Numbered from the stretch's first letter, positions 1 through 8,220 are shown. The stretch is 51,754 bases of DNA from DATAEK01 sp036258055 (GCA_036258055.1 DATAEK010000076.1:1-51754), one strand, 5' to 3'. The notes: a model not told the origin generated them from the sequence alone. Program-made: numbers and translations.

Positions 1-434
1 TCCAGGAACGCGGCTTCTTCGAGACACTTCATGTAGTCGGTGGTCGCCGCCGGCAGCTCGATCTGCCCCGTCGTCAGCCCCACTTCGAGCGCCTCGAGCT
101 TGGCCCGGCATCCCTGCGCGCGGATGAGCCGCTCTTCGAGGTTGTGCGACTTGAGGAGCTGCGTTGCCACCGTCGCCGTCACCGAACAGATCGCCGCCGC
201 GCCACACAGGATCTGCCAGGCCGGCGAGGTCAGCGAGAAGGTCTTCGTGATCCATGCCGTGAAGGACTGCCCTCCAACCGCCGGTCCGGTGGTCAGCACC
301 GCAGCGAGCGCTCCGCCGATGATCGTCAGGTTCAGGAGACGCCGCTTGCGCGGAAGGGCCTGCGCGACGAACTTCTCCACTTGCGCGCGCTTCTGCCGGA
401 CCTGGGCCAGAAGATCGTTTGTCGAAGTACCCAT
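1..434 (-). CDS. Membrane protein of unknown function (3' part outside window)
   Basis: Reading the minus strand from an ATG at 434 gives at least 144 codons with no stop before the window edge, so the C-terminus is missing. The start is MGTSTNDLLAQVRQKRAQVE, a polar, basic, possibly helical N-terminus. Two hydrophobic segments follow, at about residues 34-53 (LNLTIIGGALAAVLTTGPAV) and 73-92 (AWQILCGAAAICSVTATVAT), and then a charged helical tail. No signal peptidase site is evident, so a cytoplasmic N-terminus and a two-helix hairpin in the inner membrane are likely. I do not recognise the family. It is transcribed divergently from the gene at 518, with about 83 bases between. Confidence 0.6.
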   Translation of the reverse strand, partial: MGTSTNDLLAQVRQKRAQVEKFVAQALPRKRRLLNLTIIGGALAAVLTTGPAVGGQSFTAWITKTFSLTSPAWQILCGAAAICSVTATVATQLLKSHNLEERLIRAQGCRAKLEALEVGLTTGQIELPAATTDYMKCLEEAAFL

Positions 435-517
435 TGTCGATGCATCCGAGTACCGACTTCGAACCGGACGAAGCCCCGGGAAGTATAGTGCGATAGCCGG
501 GGACACACGCATCAGCT

Positions 518-829
518 ATGGCTCGAGCGCGGAAGGAGGCGGCAAACCGCGATCATCACAGCGTCTACGTCGTGTTCCTTCGCAATCCGCTGGGGGACGG
601 CAAGGCTGGTTACTACGTCGGCATGACGGGACTCACGCCGGAGCAACGGTTCGCGAACCACAAAGCGGGCATCAAGTCCGCGTCGATCGTGCGCAAGTAC
701 GGAGTACGGCTGGTGCCGACGCTCTACGAACACCTGAACCCGATGCCCTACGAGAAAGCCGTGCGGATGGAGGTCGAGCTCGCCGACAGCCTCCGCAAGC
801 GCGGTTTTCGCGTGTTCGGAGGGCACTGA
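518..829 (+). CDS. Small GIY-YIG-like nuclease domain protein
   Basis: This 103-residue protein consists of little more than one domain. VYVVF (residues 17-21) and GYYVGMTG (31-38) correspond to the paired GIY and YIG strands. An Arg and His follow in EQRFANHKAG, and a Glu lies in the late helix RMEVELADSLRKRGF where the family has its metal-binding Glu. GIY-YIG domains cleave DNA in repair, restriction and mobile introns, and stand-alone small members (UvrC-N/YhbQ type) are common and poorly understood. No partner nuclease or mobile element is visible nearby. The Shine-Dalgarno match is weak. A TATAGT hexamer at 484-489 could be a -10 element. The gene is convergent with the SDR gene across a repeat array. 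Confidence 0.65.
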   Translation: MARARKEAANRDHHSVYVVFLRNPLGDGKAGYYVGMTGLTPEQRFANHKAGIKSASIVRKYGVRLVPTLYEHLNPMPYEKAVRMEVELADSLRKRGFRVFGGH

Positions 830-834
830 CGTGA

Positions 835-944
835 ATGGCAAATGGTAGAGGGTAAATGGTAAATGGGATAGTCAATGGGATGGGAAATGGACATCCGCAT
901 TTGACCTTACCATTTGCCCTTTACCCTTTGCCATTTACCATCTA
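835..944. repeat. Inverted pair of heptanucleotide arrays between convergent genes
   Basis: From about 835 to 892 the plus strand is built of loosely tandem 7-mers of the ATGGCAA/ATGGTAA type, some units being GGGTAAA or ATGGGAT. From about 903 to 944 the complementary units (CATTTGC, CATTTAC, CCTTTAC) appear. The two halves can therefore pair as a long imperfect hairpin centred near 895-900. It sits exactly between two gene ends, the plus-strand stop at 827-829 and the minus-strand stop at 942-944, so it could act as a bidirectional terminator (inference). Confidence 0.8.
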
Positions 945-1685
945 TTTCCCGCCGGTGACGTCGATGAACGCACCGGTCGTATACGAGGCGTCGTCCGAGA
1001 GGAGCCAGAGGATCGCGTGCGCGACTTCGTCGGCGGTTCCTCCGCGTTTCATCGGCACGATTGTCTTCACCCGTTCGACCCGATTCGGTTCTCCGCCGCT
1101 GGCGTGGATGTCCGTGTAGATGAACCCTGGACGCACGGCATTCACGCGGATGCCTTCCTCAGCCACTTCTCGGGCCAGACCAATCGTCAGCGTATCGATC
1201 GCGCCTTTGCTCGCTGCGTAGTCCACGTACTCATTCGGCGAGCCTAACCGCGACGCCCCCGACGAGATGTTGACGATGGCGCCTCCCCGTCCGCCGTGTT
1301 TGGTCGACATGCGTCGCACCGCCTCGCGCGCGCAGAGAAAAGACCCGATGACGTTCGTCGCGAACACGCGCTGGAGCCGGACTCCGTCCATGGACTCGAC
1401 CCGCATCTGCGTCTCGAGGATGCCGGCATTGTTGACGAGCGCCGAAACCGTGCCCAGCTCACGATCGCAGGTCTCGAAAAGTCGAACGACGTCGGACTCG
1501 ACCGAGACGTCAGCCTGGACGGCGATTGCGCGGGCACCCGAGCTTTCAAGCTCCCTGGCCACCAGCTCGGCGGCTGCGCGGTTCTCGCGGTAGTTGAGGC
1601 ATACCGCATATCCGCGTACCGCAGCCAGGCGCGCCGTGGCCGCGCCGATGCCGCGGCTCGCGCCGGTGATGAGGAGAAGAGACAT
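942..1685 (-). CDS. Short-chain dehydrogenase/reductase (SDR) family oxidoreductase
   Basis: A classical 247-residue SDR with a Rossmann fold. The cofactor motif TGASRGIG is at residues 7-14, NNAG at 85-88, the catalytic Ser at about 141-142 and YAASK (Tyr156, Lys160) follows. NAD(P) and a hydroxyl or keto substrate are expected. The closest common names are glucose 1-dehydrogenase-like and 3-oxoacyl-ACP reductase-like, but the substrate cannot be read from sequence. ATG at 1685 is the only start that keeps the nucleotide-binding motif. No Shine-Dalgarno sequence precedes it, because a heptamer array starts 2 bases upstream. The stop codon touches the repeat array on its other side. Confidence 0.9.
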   Translation of the reverse strand: MSLLLITGASRGIGAATARLAAVRGYAVCLNYRENRAAAELVARELESSGARAIAVQADVSVESDVVRLFETCDRELGTVSALVNNAGILETQMRVESMDGVRLQRVFATNVIGSFLCAREAVRRMSTKHGGRGGAIVNISSGASRLGSPNEYVDYAASKGAIDTLTIGLAREVAEEGIRVNAVRPGFIYTDIHASGGEPNRVERVKTIVPMKRGGTADEVAHAILWLLSDDASYTTGAFIDVTGGK

Positions 1686-1687
1686 AA

Positions 1688-1729
1688 CAGTCGTCAGTCG
1701 TCAGTCGTCAGTCGTCAGTCGGCAGTCGG
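1688..1729. repeat. Tandem heptamer array (CAGTCGT x4, CAGTCGG x2)
   Basis: Six perfect-register 7-base units run from 1688 to 1729: four CAGTCGT and two CAGTCGG, followed by a degenerate CACTCCA. The array ends 2 bases before the ATG of the SDR gene on the minus strand, so it occupies the whole region where a ribosome binding site would lie. Confidence 0.95.
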
Positions 1730-1744
1730 CACTCCAGCAGCTTC

Positions 1745-1767
1745 GTAGCGTCCGGCTTCAGCCGGAC
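1745..1767. repeat. GTAGCG-type hairpin repeat
   Basis: GTAGC is followed by the 18-base inverted repeat GTCCGGC-TTCA-GCCGGAC (1750-1767). It belongs to the same family as the copies at 4949-5090 but lies in the opposite orientation and has a swapped stem pair. Degenerate halves (GCGGCTTCAGCCCGAC) follow to about 1790. Confidence 0.75.
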
Positions 1768-1806
1768 CCGATAGCGGCTTCAGCCCGACCGAGCGGACCG
1801 CCCCCG

Positions 1807-1859
1807 GGCGGACAGCTACAGCGAAGCGCCTAGGGCGGACAGCGACAGCGAACCGCCTA
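1807..1859. repeat. Tandem 27-bp repeat that includes the lactate permease stop codon
   Basis: Two near-identical 26-base blocks, each starting GGCGGACAGC and ending CGCCTA, occupy 1807-1832 and 1834-1859. The last three bases of the second block (CTA, 1857-1859) are the stop codon of the minus-strand lactate permease gene. Confidence 0.85.
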
Positions 1860-3596
1860 GGGAATCATCCATGGAAACACGTAGGCCTGCAGCATGACGA
1901 TCGCGCCCATGATCGACGCGAGCGCTACGCTGTGCCAGAACACGAACCGGAGAATCCGTCCTTCTTCGCCGGTCTGTCCCGTCGCGGCCGTTGAGACGAC
2001 GATGCTCTGAGCGTCGATCATCTTGCCCATGACGCCGCCCGTGCTGTTAGCCGTGACGATCAACACGGGGTTGAAGCCGAGTTGCTGCGCGGTGATCTTC
2101 TGAAGGCTGCCAAAGAGCACGTTCGAGCTCGTGTCCGAGCCAGTGAGGGCGACACCCAGCCAGCCGAGAAACGTCGCGAAAAACGGATAGAGGGCGCCGG
2201 TCTTCGTGAACGCGAGGCCGAGCGTCGCATCCGTGCCGCCGTAGCGGGTCACGAATCCGACCGCGAGCATCAGCATGATCGTAACGAGCGGCGCGCGCAT
2301 GCGGCGGACGGTCGCGAGCGCCACTGCGACGAGCTGCGCGAAGGGCACCCGCAGGAAGAGCGCGGTCGCGAGCGCGGCCAGCAGGATCGCGGTGCCAGTC
2401 GCTGACGCCCAATTGAGCGTGAAGACGGCCGCTTCGCCGTGCGCGGTGCGGTACGTCGTGTCCCCGATTCGCGTTGAATCGATCCGCGCGGGCACCACCG
2501 GGTAGTCGCGGAACACGAATCGGTGCAGAAGCGGGACGTCCCAGGATGGCGACGTCACGGCGCTGATCACCGGACGCTCACCGGCGCGAAACGCGCTGAG
2601 GCCGCGTGGGCCGCCGTTGAGCAGCGCCTTGACCGGGGCGAGGCCCCACAGGATCACGGCGAGGCTCAGAAACAGCCACGGCATCCACGCGCGCAACAGC
2701 ACCGCGCCAGCAGGTGCGGACGGCGCAACCACGGCAGACTCGGTATGACGAACGTCGGGGAACTCCCAGACTTCAGCCGGCTGCCAGACGCGCAGGAAGA
2801 GCGTCAGCGCCGCGATCGACGTCAGTCCACCCACGATGTCGACGAGCTCCGGGCCGACGGCGTGGCTCCAGCCGAACTGCACGATCGCGAACGTTCCGCC
2901 ACACACGAGTACCGCCGGCCACACCCCTCGCAGCCCGCGCCACGCGCTCATCGTCACGACGAGCCATGCCGGAACGATCAGCGACACGAACGGTAACTGA
3001 CGCCCCGCCATCATGCCGAGCGTCTGTGCGGACATCCCCGTGACCGCAGCCAGCGTCAGGATCGGTGTCCCGATCGCGCCGAAGGCGACGGGTGCCGTGT
3101 TCGCAATCAGCGAAAGCCCGGCCGCGTAGAGCGGCGTGAAGCCGAGACCCATGAGCAACGCCGCGCAAATCGCGACCGGCGTGCCGAACCCCGACGCTCC
3201 CTCGATGAACGCACCGAACGAGAAGGCAACGAGCAGGGCCTGGATCCGCCGATCGCGCGAGACGCGGCCGACTGACGACTTGACGATCTCGAACTGCCCG
3301 GTCGCGACGGTCAGGTTGTAGAGGAAGACGGCATTCAGGATGATCCAGCCGATCGGCAGGAACCCGTAGGCGGCGCCGTACACGGCTGTCGCCGTCGCGG
3401 ACGTGAACGGCATCCCGAAAACGACAGTCGAAACGAAGAGCGCAGCGAGGAGACCCGCAAGCGCCGCCATGTGCGCACGCCATTCGAGCCAGGCCAGCGT
3501 CACAAGCAGCAGGACGATGGGCAGCGCCGCCGCCGCGGTGCTCAGCCAGGGACTGCCAAGCGGATCGTAGACCTGTATCCAGGGCGTCGGGGTCAC
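1857..3596 (-). CDS. lldP: L-lactate permease (LctP/LldP family)
   Basis: A 579-residue polytopic inner-membrane protein with at least a dozen hydrophobic segments and the length usual for LldP. Family hallmarks are visible: an N-terminal WIQVYDPLGSPWLS segment, the conserved loop GAFIEGASGFGTPVAI (about residues 131-146), and a C-terminal SDTSSNVLFGSLQ...TGGVMGKMI region. These symporters import lactate (also glycolate) with protons. It lies 58 bases downstream of the lactate dehydrogenase gene on the same strand, so the two probably form an uptake-and-oxidation operon. The stop codon is part of a tandem repeat. Confidence 0.93.
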   Translation of the reverse strand: MTPTPWIQVYDPLGSPWLSTAAAALPIVLLLVTLAWLEWRAHMAALAGLLAALFVSTVVFGMPFTSATATAVYGAAYGFLPIGWIILNAVFLYNLTVATGQFEIVKSSVGRVSRDRRIQALLVAFSFGAFIEGASGFGTPVAICAALLMGLGFTPLYAAGLSLIANTAPVAFGAIGTPILTLAAVTGMSAQTLGMMAGRQLPFVSLIVPAWLVVTMSAWRGLRGVWPAVLVCGGTFAIVQFGWSHAVGPELVDIVGGLTSIAALTLFLRVWQPAEVWEFPDVRHTESAVVAPSAPAGAVLLRAWMPWLFLSLAVILWGLAPVKALLNGGPRGLSAFRAGERPVISAVTSPSWDVPLLHRFVFRDYPVVPARIDSTRIGDTTYRTAHGEAAVFTLNWASATGTAILLAALATALFLRVPFAQLVAVALATVRRMRAPLVTIMLMLAVGFVTRYGGTDATLGLAFTKTGALYPFFATFLGWLGVALTGSDTSSNVLFGSLQKITAQQLGFNPVLIVTANSTGGVMGKMIDAQSIVVSTAATGQTGEEGRILRFVFWHSVALASIMGAIVMLQAYVFPWMIP

Positions 3597-3654
3597 GATG
3601 CGGGCTGCGAGATCATGAGGGCTGCGCAGAAGGTCAGGAGATCAGGACATCTCC

Positions 3655-4857
3655 TCACACGAGGCTCTGATGCCGCGGCGACTCGACCAGCCAGTCCGCG
3701 GGCACGTCCAGGTACGACGGATCGAGCGCCGTCACCCCAGGACAGCCGAGCAACTTCATGGTCCGTACGAAATCGGATCGCAGGATCTCGATCGCCCGCG
3801 CAACGCCGGCTCCACCGGCGGCGCCGAGGCCGTACGCATAGGCCCGTCCCGCAAGGACCGCGCGTGCGCCGAGGCAAAGCGCTTTGACGATGTCGCTGCC
3901 GCGGCGGACACCGCCATCGATCAGAACTTCGATCTGACCGTCCACAGCGGCGACCACTTCAGGCAACACACGGAGCGTCGCGCGCACGCCGTCGAGCTGA
4001 CGCCCTCCGTGATTGGACACGACCACGGCGCCGGCACCGGCATCAATCGCCCGGCGGGCATCATCGCCGGTATGAACCCCTTTGACCACGATCGGCCCGT
4101 TCCAGGCATCGCGAATCCAGGCGAGGTCTCGCCACGTGACCACCGACTGCTCGAGCGCGGTGCCGACATCCGCGTACATCATCGGTCCGTCAGCCAGTTG
4201 CACGTTCGGAAACTTCATGAGGCCGCCGTCGGCGAGAAACGCCACGAGCCAGCGTGGCCGCGCGAGAAACTGACCGATGAACGGCAGCATCGGTCCGAGC
4301 TGTCGGGTCAGAAGTTCCTTCGATCCGTTCCGCACGTCGCGCTCCCGCAGCCCGGCGACGGGCGTGTCGATGGTGACGACGAGGGCCGAATATCCCGAAG
4401 CCCGGGCACGCGCGATTGAGCCCAGCGAGACATCGCGGCCGCCCACGAGATACAGCTGATACCAGGCCGGTCCTCTGGTCGCGCGCTTGACGTCCTCGAG
4501 GAGGCAACCCGAGAGCGTGGACAGGGTGTAGAGGATCCCGGCGTCGCCCGCCGCCCGCGCCGCTTCCTCTTCGCCTCGCGGATAGAACATCCGGCTGCTC
4601 CCGACCGGCGCAAGGATCAATGGGAACGCAATCGGCGTCCCGAGCACGGTCGTCTGAAGGTCACAGGAGGGCGTGGCAACCGCGCAGCGGGGACGGAACG
4701 TCAACGCGTCGAACGCGCGGCTGTTCTCCCGGAGCGTGATCTCGCGATCCGCGGCGCCGTCGATGTAGTCGAAGACGACGCGCGGCAGACGACGTTTGGC
4801 GGCGCGCCGGAGATCCTCGATGTTGACGACCTTGTGTTCCGCGAGGGTTCGGGACAT
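3655..4857 (-). CDS. lldD: FMN-dependent L-lactate / alpha-hydroxy-acid dehydrogenase
   Basis: A 400-residue TIM-barrel flavoprotein. YIDGAA (31-36) and LAPVGSSRMFYPRGE (82-96) are FMN-site motifs, and SNHGGRQLDG (281-290) carries the catalytic His283 followed by Arg. IDGGVRRGSDIVKALCLGARAVLAGR is the phosphate-binding end of the barrel. The family oxidises L-2-hydroxy acids to 2-oxo acids, and in LldD electrons pass to the respiratory chain. The permease next door makes L-lactate the likely substrate. Sequence alone cannot exclude glycolate or mandelate oxidase or the related peptide-modifying MftD, but no mycofactocin genes are present. No strong ribosome binding site precedes the ATG. Confidence 0.9.
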   Translation of the reverse strand: MSRTLAEHKVVNIEDLRRAAKRRLPRVVFDYIDGAADREITLRENSRAFDALTFRPRCAVATPSCDLQTTVLGTPIAFPLILAPVGSSRMFYPRGEEEAARAAGDAGILYTLSTLSGCLLEDVKRATRGPAWYQLYLVGGRDVSLGSIARARASGYSALVVTIDTPVAGLRERDVRNGSKELLTRQLGPMLPFIGQFLARPRWLVAFLADGGLMKFPNVQLADGPMMYADVGTALEQSVVTWRDLAWIRDAWNGPIVVKGVHTGDDARRAIDAGAGAVVVSNHGGRQLDGVRATLRVLPEVVAAVDGQIEVLIDGGVRRGSDIVKALCLGARAVLAGRAYAYGLGAAGGAGVARAIEILRSDFVRTMKLLGCPGVTALDPSYLDVPADWLVESPRHQSLV

Positions 4858-4948
4858 GAATGGAATCGTTGGCTCCGGCGAATTGTCTCACGATTCTTTA
4901 GTTTGCCGCGGGGCGCGGACGCGTGGGCGAGCGCACCGACCCAAGCGA

Positions 4949-5090
4949 GCCGCCCGAAGGCGGACATTACAATGATTGTAGTCGTCTGCGTTTGGCTGGC
5001 TTTGTCGGGTCCGCCTGAAGGCGGACGCTACAATCCGTCCGCTGAAGGCGCACGCTACAATCCGTCCGCCTGGACGCGGACGCTACAATC
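4949..5090. repeat. Hairpin repeat cluster GTCCGCC-TGAA-GGCGGAC-GCTACAAT
   Basis: Three adjacent units of 27-28 bases (about 5009-5036, 5037-5063, 5064-5090) each begin GTCCGC and end GCTACAATC. A diverged copy lies at about 4949-4975 (GCCGCCCGAAGGCGGACATTACAAT). In the cleanest copy the inner 18 bases form a 7-bp stem with a TGAA loop. The cluster fills most of the 258-base gap between the divergent lldD and iolE-like genes. No promoter was resolved there. Confidence 0.88.
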
Positions 5091-5115
5091 GCTGTCCATA
5101 AGAGGGTGAATCCAC

Positions 5116-6012
5116 ATGCGCGTCGCCAATGCGCCCTGCTCGTGGGGCGTGCTCGAGTTCGATGATACCGATCGATCCGCACCGAGCAGTCAGGTGCTCG
5201 ACGAAATTGCAGCCACAGGATATGCGGGAACGGAACTGGGCGACTGGGGCTTCATGCCCACCGACCCGCTGCAGTTGACCGCCGAGCTCTCGCGACGCAG
5301 GCTCGCCATGCTCGGTGCCTTCGTGCCTGTCCGCCTCGCCGATCTGAAGACGCACGTGAACGGCGTGAAAACAGCGGTCCGAACCGCGCGGCTGCTGGCT
5401 GCCGCCAGCGATGGCGCGCCGGTCATCGTCCTCGCAGACGATTCCGGCGCCGACCCGAACCGCATGGCCCGGACCGGACGCCTCATTCGTCAGGACAGCC
5501 TCAACGCGGACCAGTGGACCGTGTTCGCAAGGGGGTGCGAGGCGATCGCGCGAAGAGTCCGCGACGAGACCGGCCTGCGCACCGTCTTCCATCCACACTG
5601 CGCAGGATTTGTCGAGGCGCCGTGGGAGGTTGACGAGCTGATGATGCGGACCGATCCATCGCTCATCGGCCTCTGCTTCGACACCGGCCACCTGACGTTC
5701 GGGGGCGCCGACCCGCTCGAGGTCTTCCGGCGTTACTCGTCACGCATCTGGCACGTGCACTTCAAGGATTTTTCTCCCGACGTCTTCGCACGCACGCGCG
5801 TCGAGTCGTGGGACTACACTGCCGCCATCAAGCACGGCATCTTCTGCGAGCTGGGCCAGGGCAGCGTGGATTTCCGAGCCATACTTCGCGCGCTCGAGGA
5901 GGCGGGCTACCATGACTGGATCGTCGTCGAGCAGGATGTGCTGCCGGGAATGGGATCGCCGGCGGAGAGCGCGCGCCGCAACCGCGAGTACCTGCGCGGC
6001 CTGGGGGTGTAG
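5116..6012 (+). CDS. TIM-barrel sugar isomerase/epimerase, IolE-like (inosose dehydratase type)
   Basis: A 298-residue cytoplasmic AP-endonuclease-2-like TIM barrel. The start VANAPCSWGVLEFD resembles the NPxSWG start of inosose dehydratases. Candidate metal and catalytic ligands follow in FHPHCAGFVE, CFDTGHLTFGGADP, HVHFKDF and CELGQGSVDF, with a late Glu in DWIVVEQD. IolE dehydrates 2-keto-myo-inositol, and related members are hydroxypyruvate isomerases or sugar epimerases. An IolE role is favoured by the sugar-binding lipoprotein downstream and by the iolB/iolG genes at the far end of the window. The ATG at 5116 has an upstream AGAGGGTGA Shine-Dalgarno match. Confidence 0.75.
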   Translation: MRVANAPCSWGVLEFDDTDRSAPSSQVLDEIAATGYAGTELGDWGFMPTDPLQLTAELSRRRLAMLGAFVPVRLADLKTHVNGVKTAVRTARLLAAASDGAPVIVLADDSGADPNRMARTGRLIRQDSLNADQWTVFARGCEAIARRVRDETGLRTVFHPHCAGFVEAPWEVDELMMRTDPSLIGLCFDTGHLTFGGADPLEVFRRYSSRIWHVHFKDFSPDVFARTRVESWDYTAAIKHGIFCELGQGSVDFRAILRALEEAGYHDWIVVEQDVLPGMGSPAESARRNREYLRGLGV

Positions 6013-6087
6013 CAGGCCGCTTGAAAGCTGGCGGGCCTGATGGGCAATGGGCCAGGGGGAAACCAGGGCTGAACGCTCGAGGAACCG

Positions 6088-7032
6088 ATGCGCAAACTGC
6101 TCACCATCGCCGTCGTCATGATCGCCATCGGCCAGCTGGCGGGGTGTAATCGCGGCACGCAAACCGGACGGCCGCGCATCGCCCTGGTACTCAAGACACT
6201 CAACAATCCCTTCTTCATCGACATGCAGAAGGGCGCGATGGACGCGGCCAGACGGCTCGACGTGGACTTGACCGTGCAGTCGGCGGAGCGCGAAACCGAC
6301 GTCGAGCGGCAGATGCAGATCATCGAAAACCTCGTCCAGTCGGGCGTGAACGCGATCTGCATCGCACCGTCGGGCTCGAAGGAAATCGTGCCTGCAGTCG
6401 GGAAGGCCAAGAAGGCCGGCATCCCGGTCGTGATCGTCGATGATCGGATCGACACACAAGCCGCTGCTGAATTGGGTGTTCACACGGATGCTTACGTCGG
6501 ATCGGATAACGTGGAAGGCGGCCGGATTGCCGGACGTCACCTCGTCGATGTGACCGGTGGACACGCCAATGTCGCGCTCCTCGAAGGCATCCCCGGTCAC
6601 CAGACCGGCGATGCTCGGCTCCAGGGCTTTCGTGAGGCCATCAAGGCCAGCGACGGCATCCACGTCGTCGCTTCGCAAACCGCCAACTGGGAGCGCGATC
6701 AGGGATTCACGGTCTTTCAGAACATGCTCCAGGCCAACCCGTCGATCGATGCGATCTTCGCGTGCAACGACATGATGGCTCTGGGCGCCGTCGAAGCCAT
6801 CGCCGTGGCTGGCAAGACCGGCCGCATCCGCGTGATTGGTTTCGATGCCGTAGACGATGCGCGCAAGGCGATTGCGAGCGGCGCGATGGAGGCCTCAGTG
6901 GCGCAGTTTCCCTCGGAGATGGGACGCCTCGCCGTCGAAAGCGCGGTCAAGTTGATTCGGCACGAGCCGGTGCCCGCTGAGCAGCCGACCAAGCTGGGAC
7001 TGATCACGCGCGCGAACTTGGGGGCGCAGTAG
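6088..7032 (+). CDS. Sugar ABC transporter substrate-binding lipoprotein (RbsB family)
   Basis: A 314-residue periplasmic-binding protein of the CUT2 class (ribose, galactose, inositol). It has a lipoprotein signal ending QLAGC (Cys20) and is probably anchored in a membrane facing the periplasm. Two Rossmann-like lobes can be followed: RIALVLKTLNNPFF, IDDRIDT, GSDNVEGGRIAGRHL, FACNDMMALGAVEAI and VIGFDAVDDA. It starts 75 bases after the IolE-like gene with a GAGGAACCG ribosome site and is probably cotranscribed. No permease or ATPase follows. A close paralogue lies at 50278-51237 next to a permease, so both binding proteins may share one transporter (inference). A heptamer array follows the stop. 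Confidence 0.9.
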   Translation: MRKLLTIAVVMIAIGQLAGCNRGTQTGRPRIALVLKTLNNPFFIDMQKGAMDAARRLDVDLTVQSAERETDVERQMQIIENLVQSGVNAICIAPSGSKEIVPAVGKAKKAGIPVVIVDDRIDTQAAAELGVHTDAYVGSDNVEGGRIAGRHLVDVTGGHANVALLEGIPGHQTGDARLQGFREAIKASDGIHVVASQTANWERDQGFTVFQNMLQANPSIDAIFACNDMMALGAVEAIAVAGKTGRIRVIGFDAVDDARKAIASGAMEASVAQFPSEMGRLAVESAVKLIRHEPVPAEQPTKLGLITRANLGAQ

Positions 7033-7050
7033 ACGACCGCGATCTGACCG

Positions 7051-7078
7051 CGGACAGCGGACAGCGGACAGCGGACAG
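7051..7078. repeat. Tandem heptamer array (CGGACAG x4)
   Basis: Four perfect CGGACAG units occupy 7051-7078, followed by a degenerate CGACACT. The array fills most of the 63-base gap between two convergent genes (stops at 7032 and 7096). Confidence 0.93.
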
Positions 7079-7095
7079 CGACACTACGATCAGAA

Positions 7096-8220
7096 TCACG
7101 TTCTCAACTGCTTTTGATCTCTGATCAGCGCCTTCGCAATCATCTCGATCCACCGCGCATCGCCCAGCGCTTCGTCCACACCCGGGGATGCCGGCGTTCC
7201 GTTGAGCACCGCCTCGCGGAAGTGGTGCAGCTCGGATCGGAACGCCTCTTCGTAGGAGACTGTGTGCCGCTCCTCCACATGATCGCCATCGTCCATACGC
7301 TCGATCGAGAGCGGGGTCGGCGCATGACGCAGATACGGCGACGGAAAGGTCAGCGTCACCCGGCGCTCGGGACTCACGAAGCGCAGCTGCTCCTGATAGT
7401 GCGCAACCTCGGGCACTGAAATCCAGGTCATCACCGCGCGGACGTCACCGGAGAAACGCGTAAGTGACGTCTGGGCCATGCCGTTGCGCCACGTGTGCGC
7501 TGACAGCACTTCCTCGGGCTCCCCGAGCACGCCGCGCAGCGCGTTGACGTCGTGGATCAGGCTGGTCAGCAGCACGACGAGGGCGATCCGAACCGGCAGC
7601 GGCGCCTCGGCTCCCACGGTGGCGTCGAGGAGCGGACGCATTTCCGCGGAACTCGCGTCGTTCACCGCCAGTCGATCCATCTCCTCTTCAGTCAGCGTCG
7701 TTGGCGGCCGCACCGGCAGCAGCGCGTGATGACGGCGATAGGCGTCCTCGTCGGGATGGAGAACGGTGACGTCCACGAACCGGAGGCTCTGCAGGCGCTG
7801 CACCTCGGTGCGAGCACGGCGGTAGGCTGGATCGAAGCGCTTGTGATAGCCGACCATCAGGACCCGGCCGCTTTGGCGCGCGGCGCGAGCGATCTCGTCG
7901 GTTTCCGCGACGCTGAATCCAAGCGGCTTTTCCACGAACAGGTGCTTTCCAGCCTCGAGGGCCGGCAGCACGAACTTCGCGTGTGAGCCGGACGCAAGAA
8001 TCAGCAGCGCTTCGACCTGGGGGTCCGCCAGCAACTCGCGGAAATCGGTCGAGCGCCGCTGCACGTGATAGCGCGCGCCGACAGCCTCGAGCGTCGCGCG
8101 ATCGATGTCGGCCAGACCGGCAATGGTAAAGAGATCCGGACGCTCGGCAAGCGTCGGCAGGTGCATCATCTGGGCGATCGCGCCGCAGCCGACGACCGCC
8201 ACACGAAGAGGACGCTCCAA
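7096..8220 (-). CDS. Gfo/Idh/MocA family NAD(P)-dependent oxidoreductase (TTG start)
   Basis: The N-terminal Rossmann motif is RVAVVGCGAIAQ and the conserved EKPLG loop contains the family's catalytic-area Lys. The C-terminal domain is of the GFO_IDH_MocA_C type, with LIHDVN carrying the usual His/Asp. The frame stays open well upstream, but that stretch crosses the hairpin at 8239-8268 and runs into the TonB receptor gene. The next ATG would remove the nucleotide-binding motif. I therefore place the start at the TTG at 8218-8220 (LERPLRVAVVG), giving 374 residues, normal for the family. The enzyme oxidises or reduces a sugar or cyclitol hydroxyl. An inositol-type substrate is suggested only by the genes around it. 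Confidence 0.87.
   Translation of the reverse strand: MERPLRVAVVGCGAIAQMMHLPTLAERPDLFTIAGLADIDRATLEAVGARYHVQRRSTDFRELLADPQVEALLILASGSHAKFVLPALEAGKHLFVEKPLGFSVAETDEIARAARQSGRVLMVGYHKRFDPAYRRARTEVQRLQSLRFVDVTVLHPDEDAYRRHHALLPVRPPTTLTEEEMDRLAVNDASSAEMRPLLDATVGAEAPLPVRIALVVLLTSLIHDVNALRGVLGEPEEVLSAHTWRNGMAQTSLTRFSGDVRAVMTWISVPEVAHYQEQLRFVSPERRVTLTFPSPYLRHAPTPLSIERMDDGDHVEERHTVSYEEAFRSELHHFREAVLNGTPASPGVDEALGDARWIEMIAKALIRDQKQLRT

Noticed and set aside
40..834. Long plus-strand frame of 264 codons at the left end
   Set aside because: It is Arg/Ser-rich without domain-like segments and overlaps the better supported minus-strand membrane protein (1-434) and the GIY-YIG-like gene (518-829).
835..944. 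Repeat region as a CRISPR array
   Set aside because: Units are 7 bases with no spacers of unique sequence, and no cas genes are present.
3655..4857. Alpha-hydroxy-acid dehydrogenase as the mycofactocin enzyme MftD
   Set aside because: The families look alike, but no mftA, mftB or mftC genes are in the window and an L-lactate permease is adjacent.
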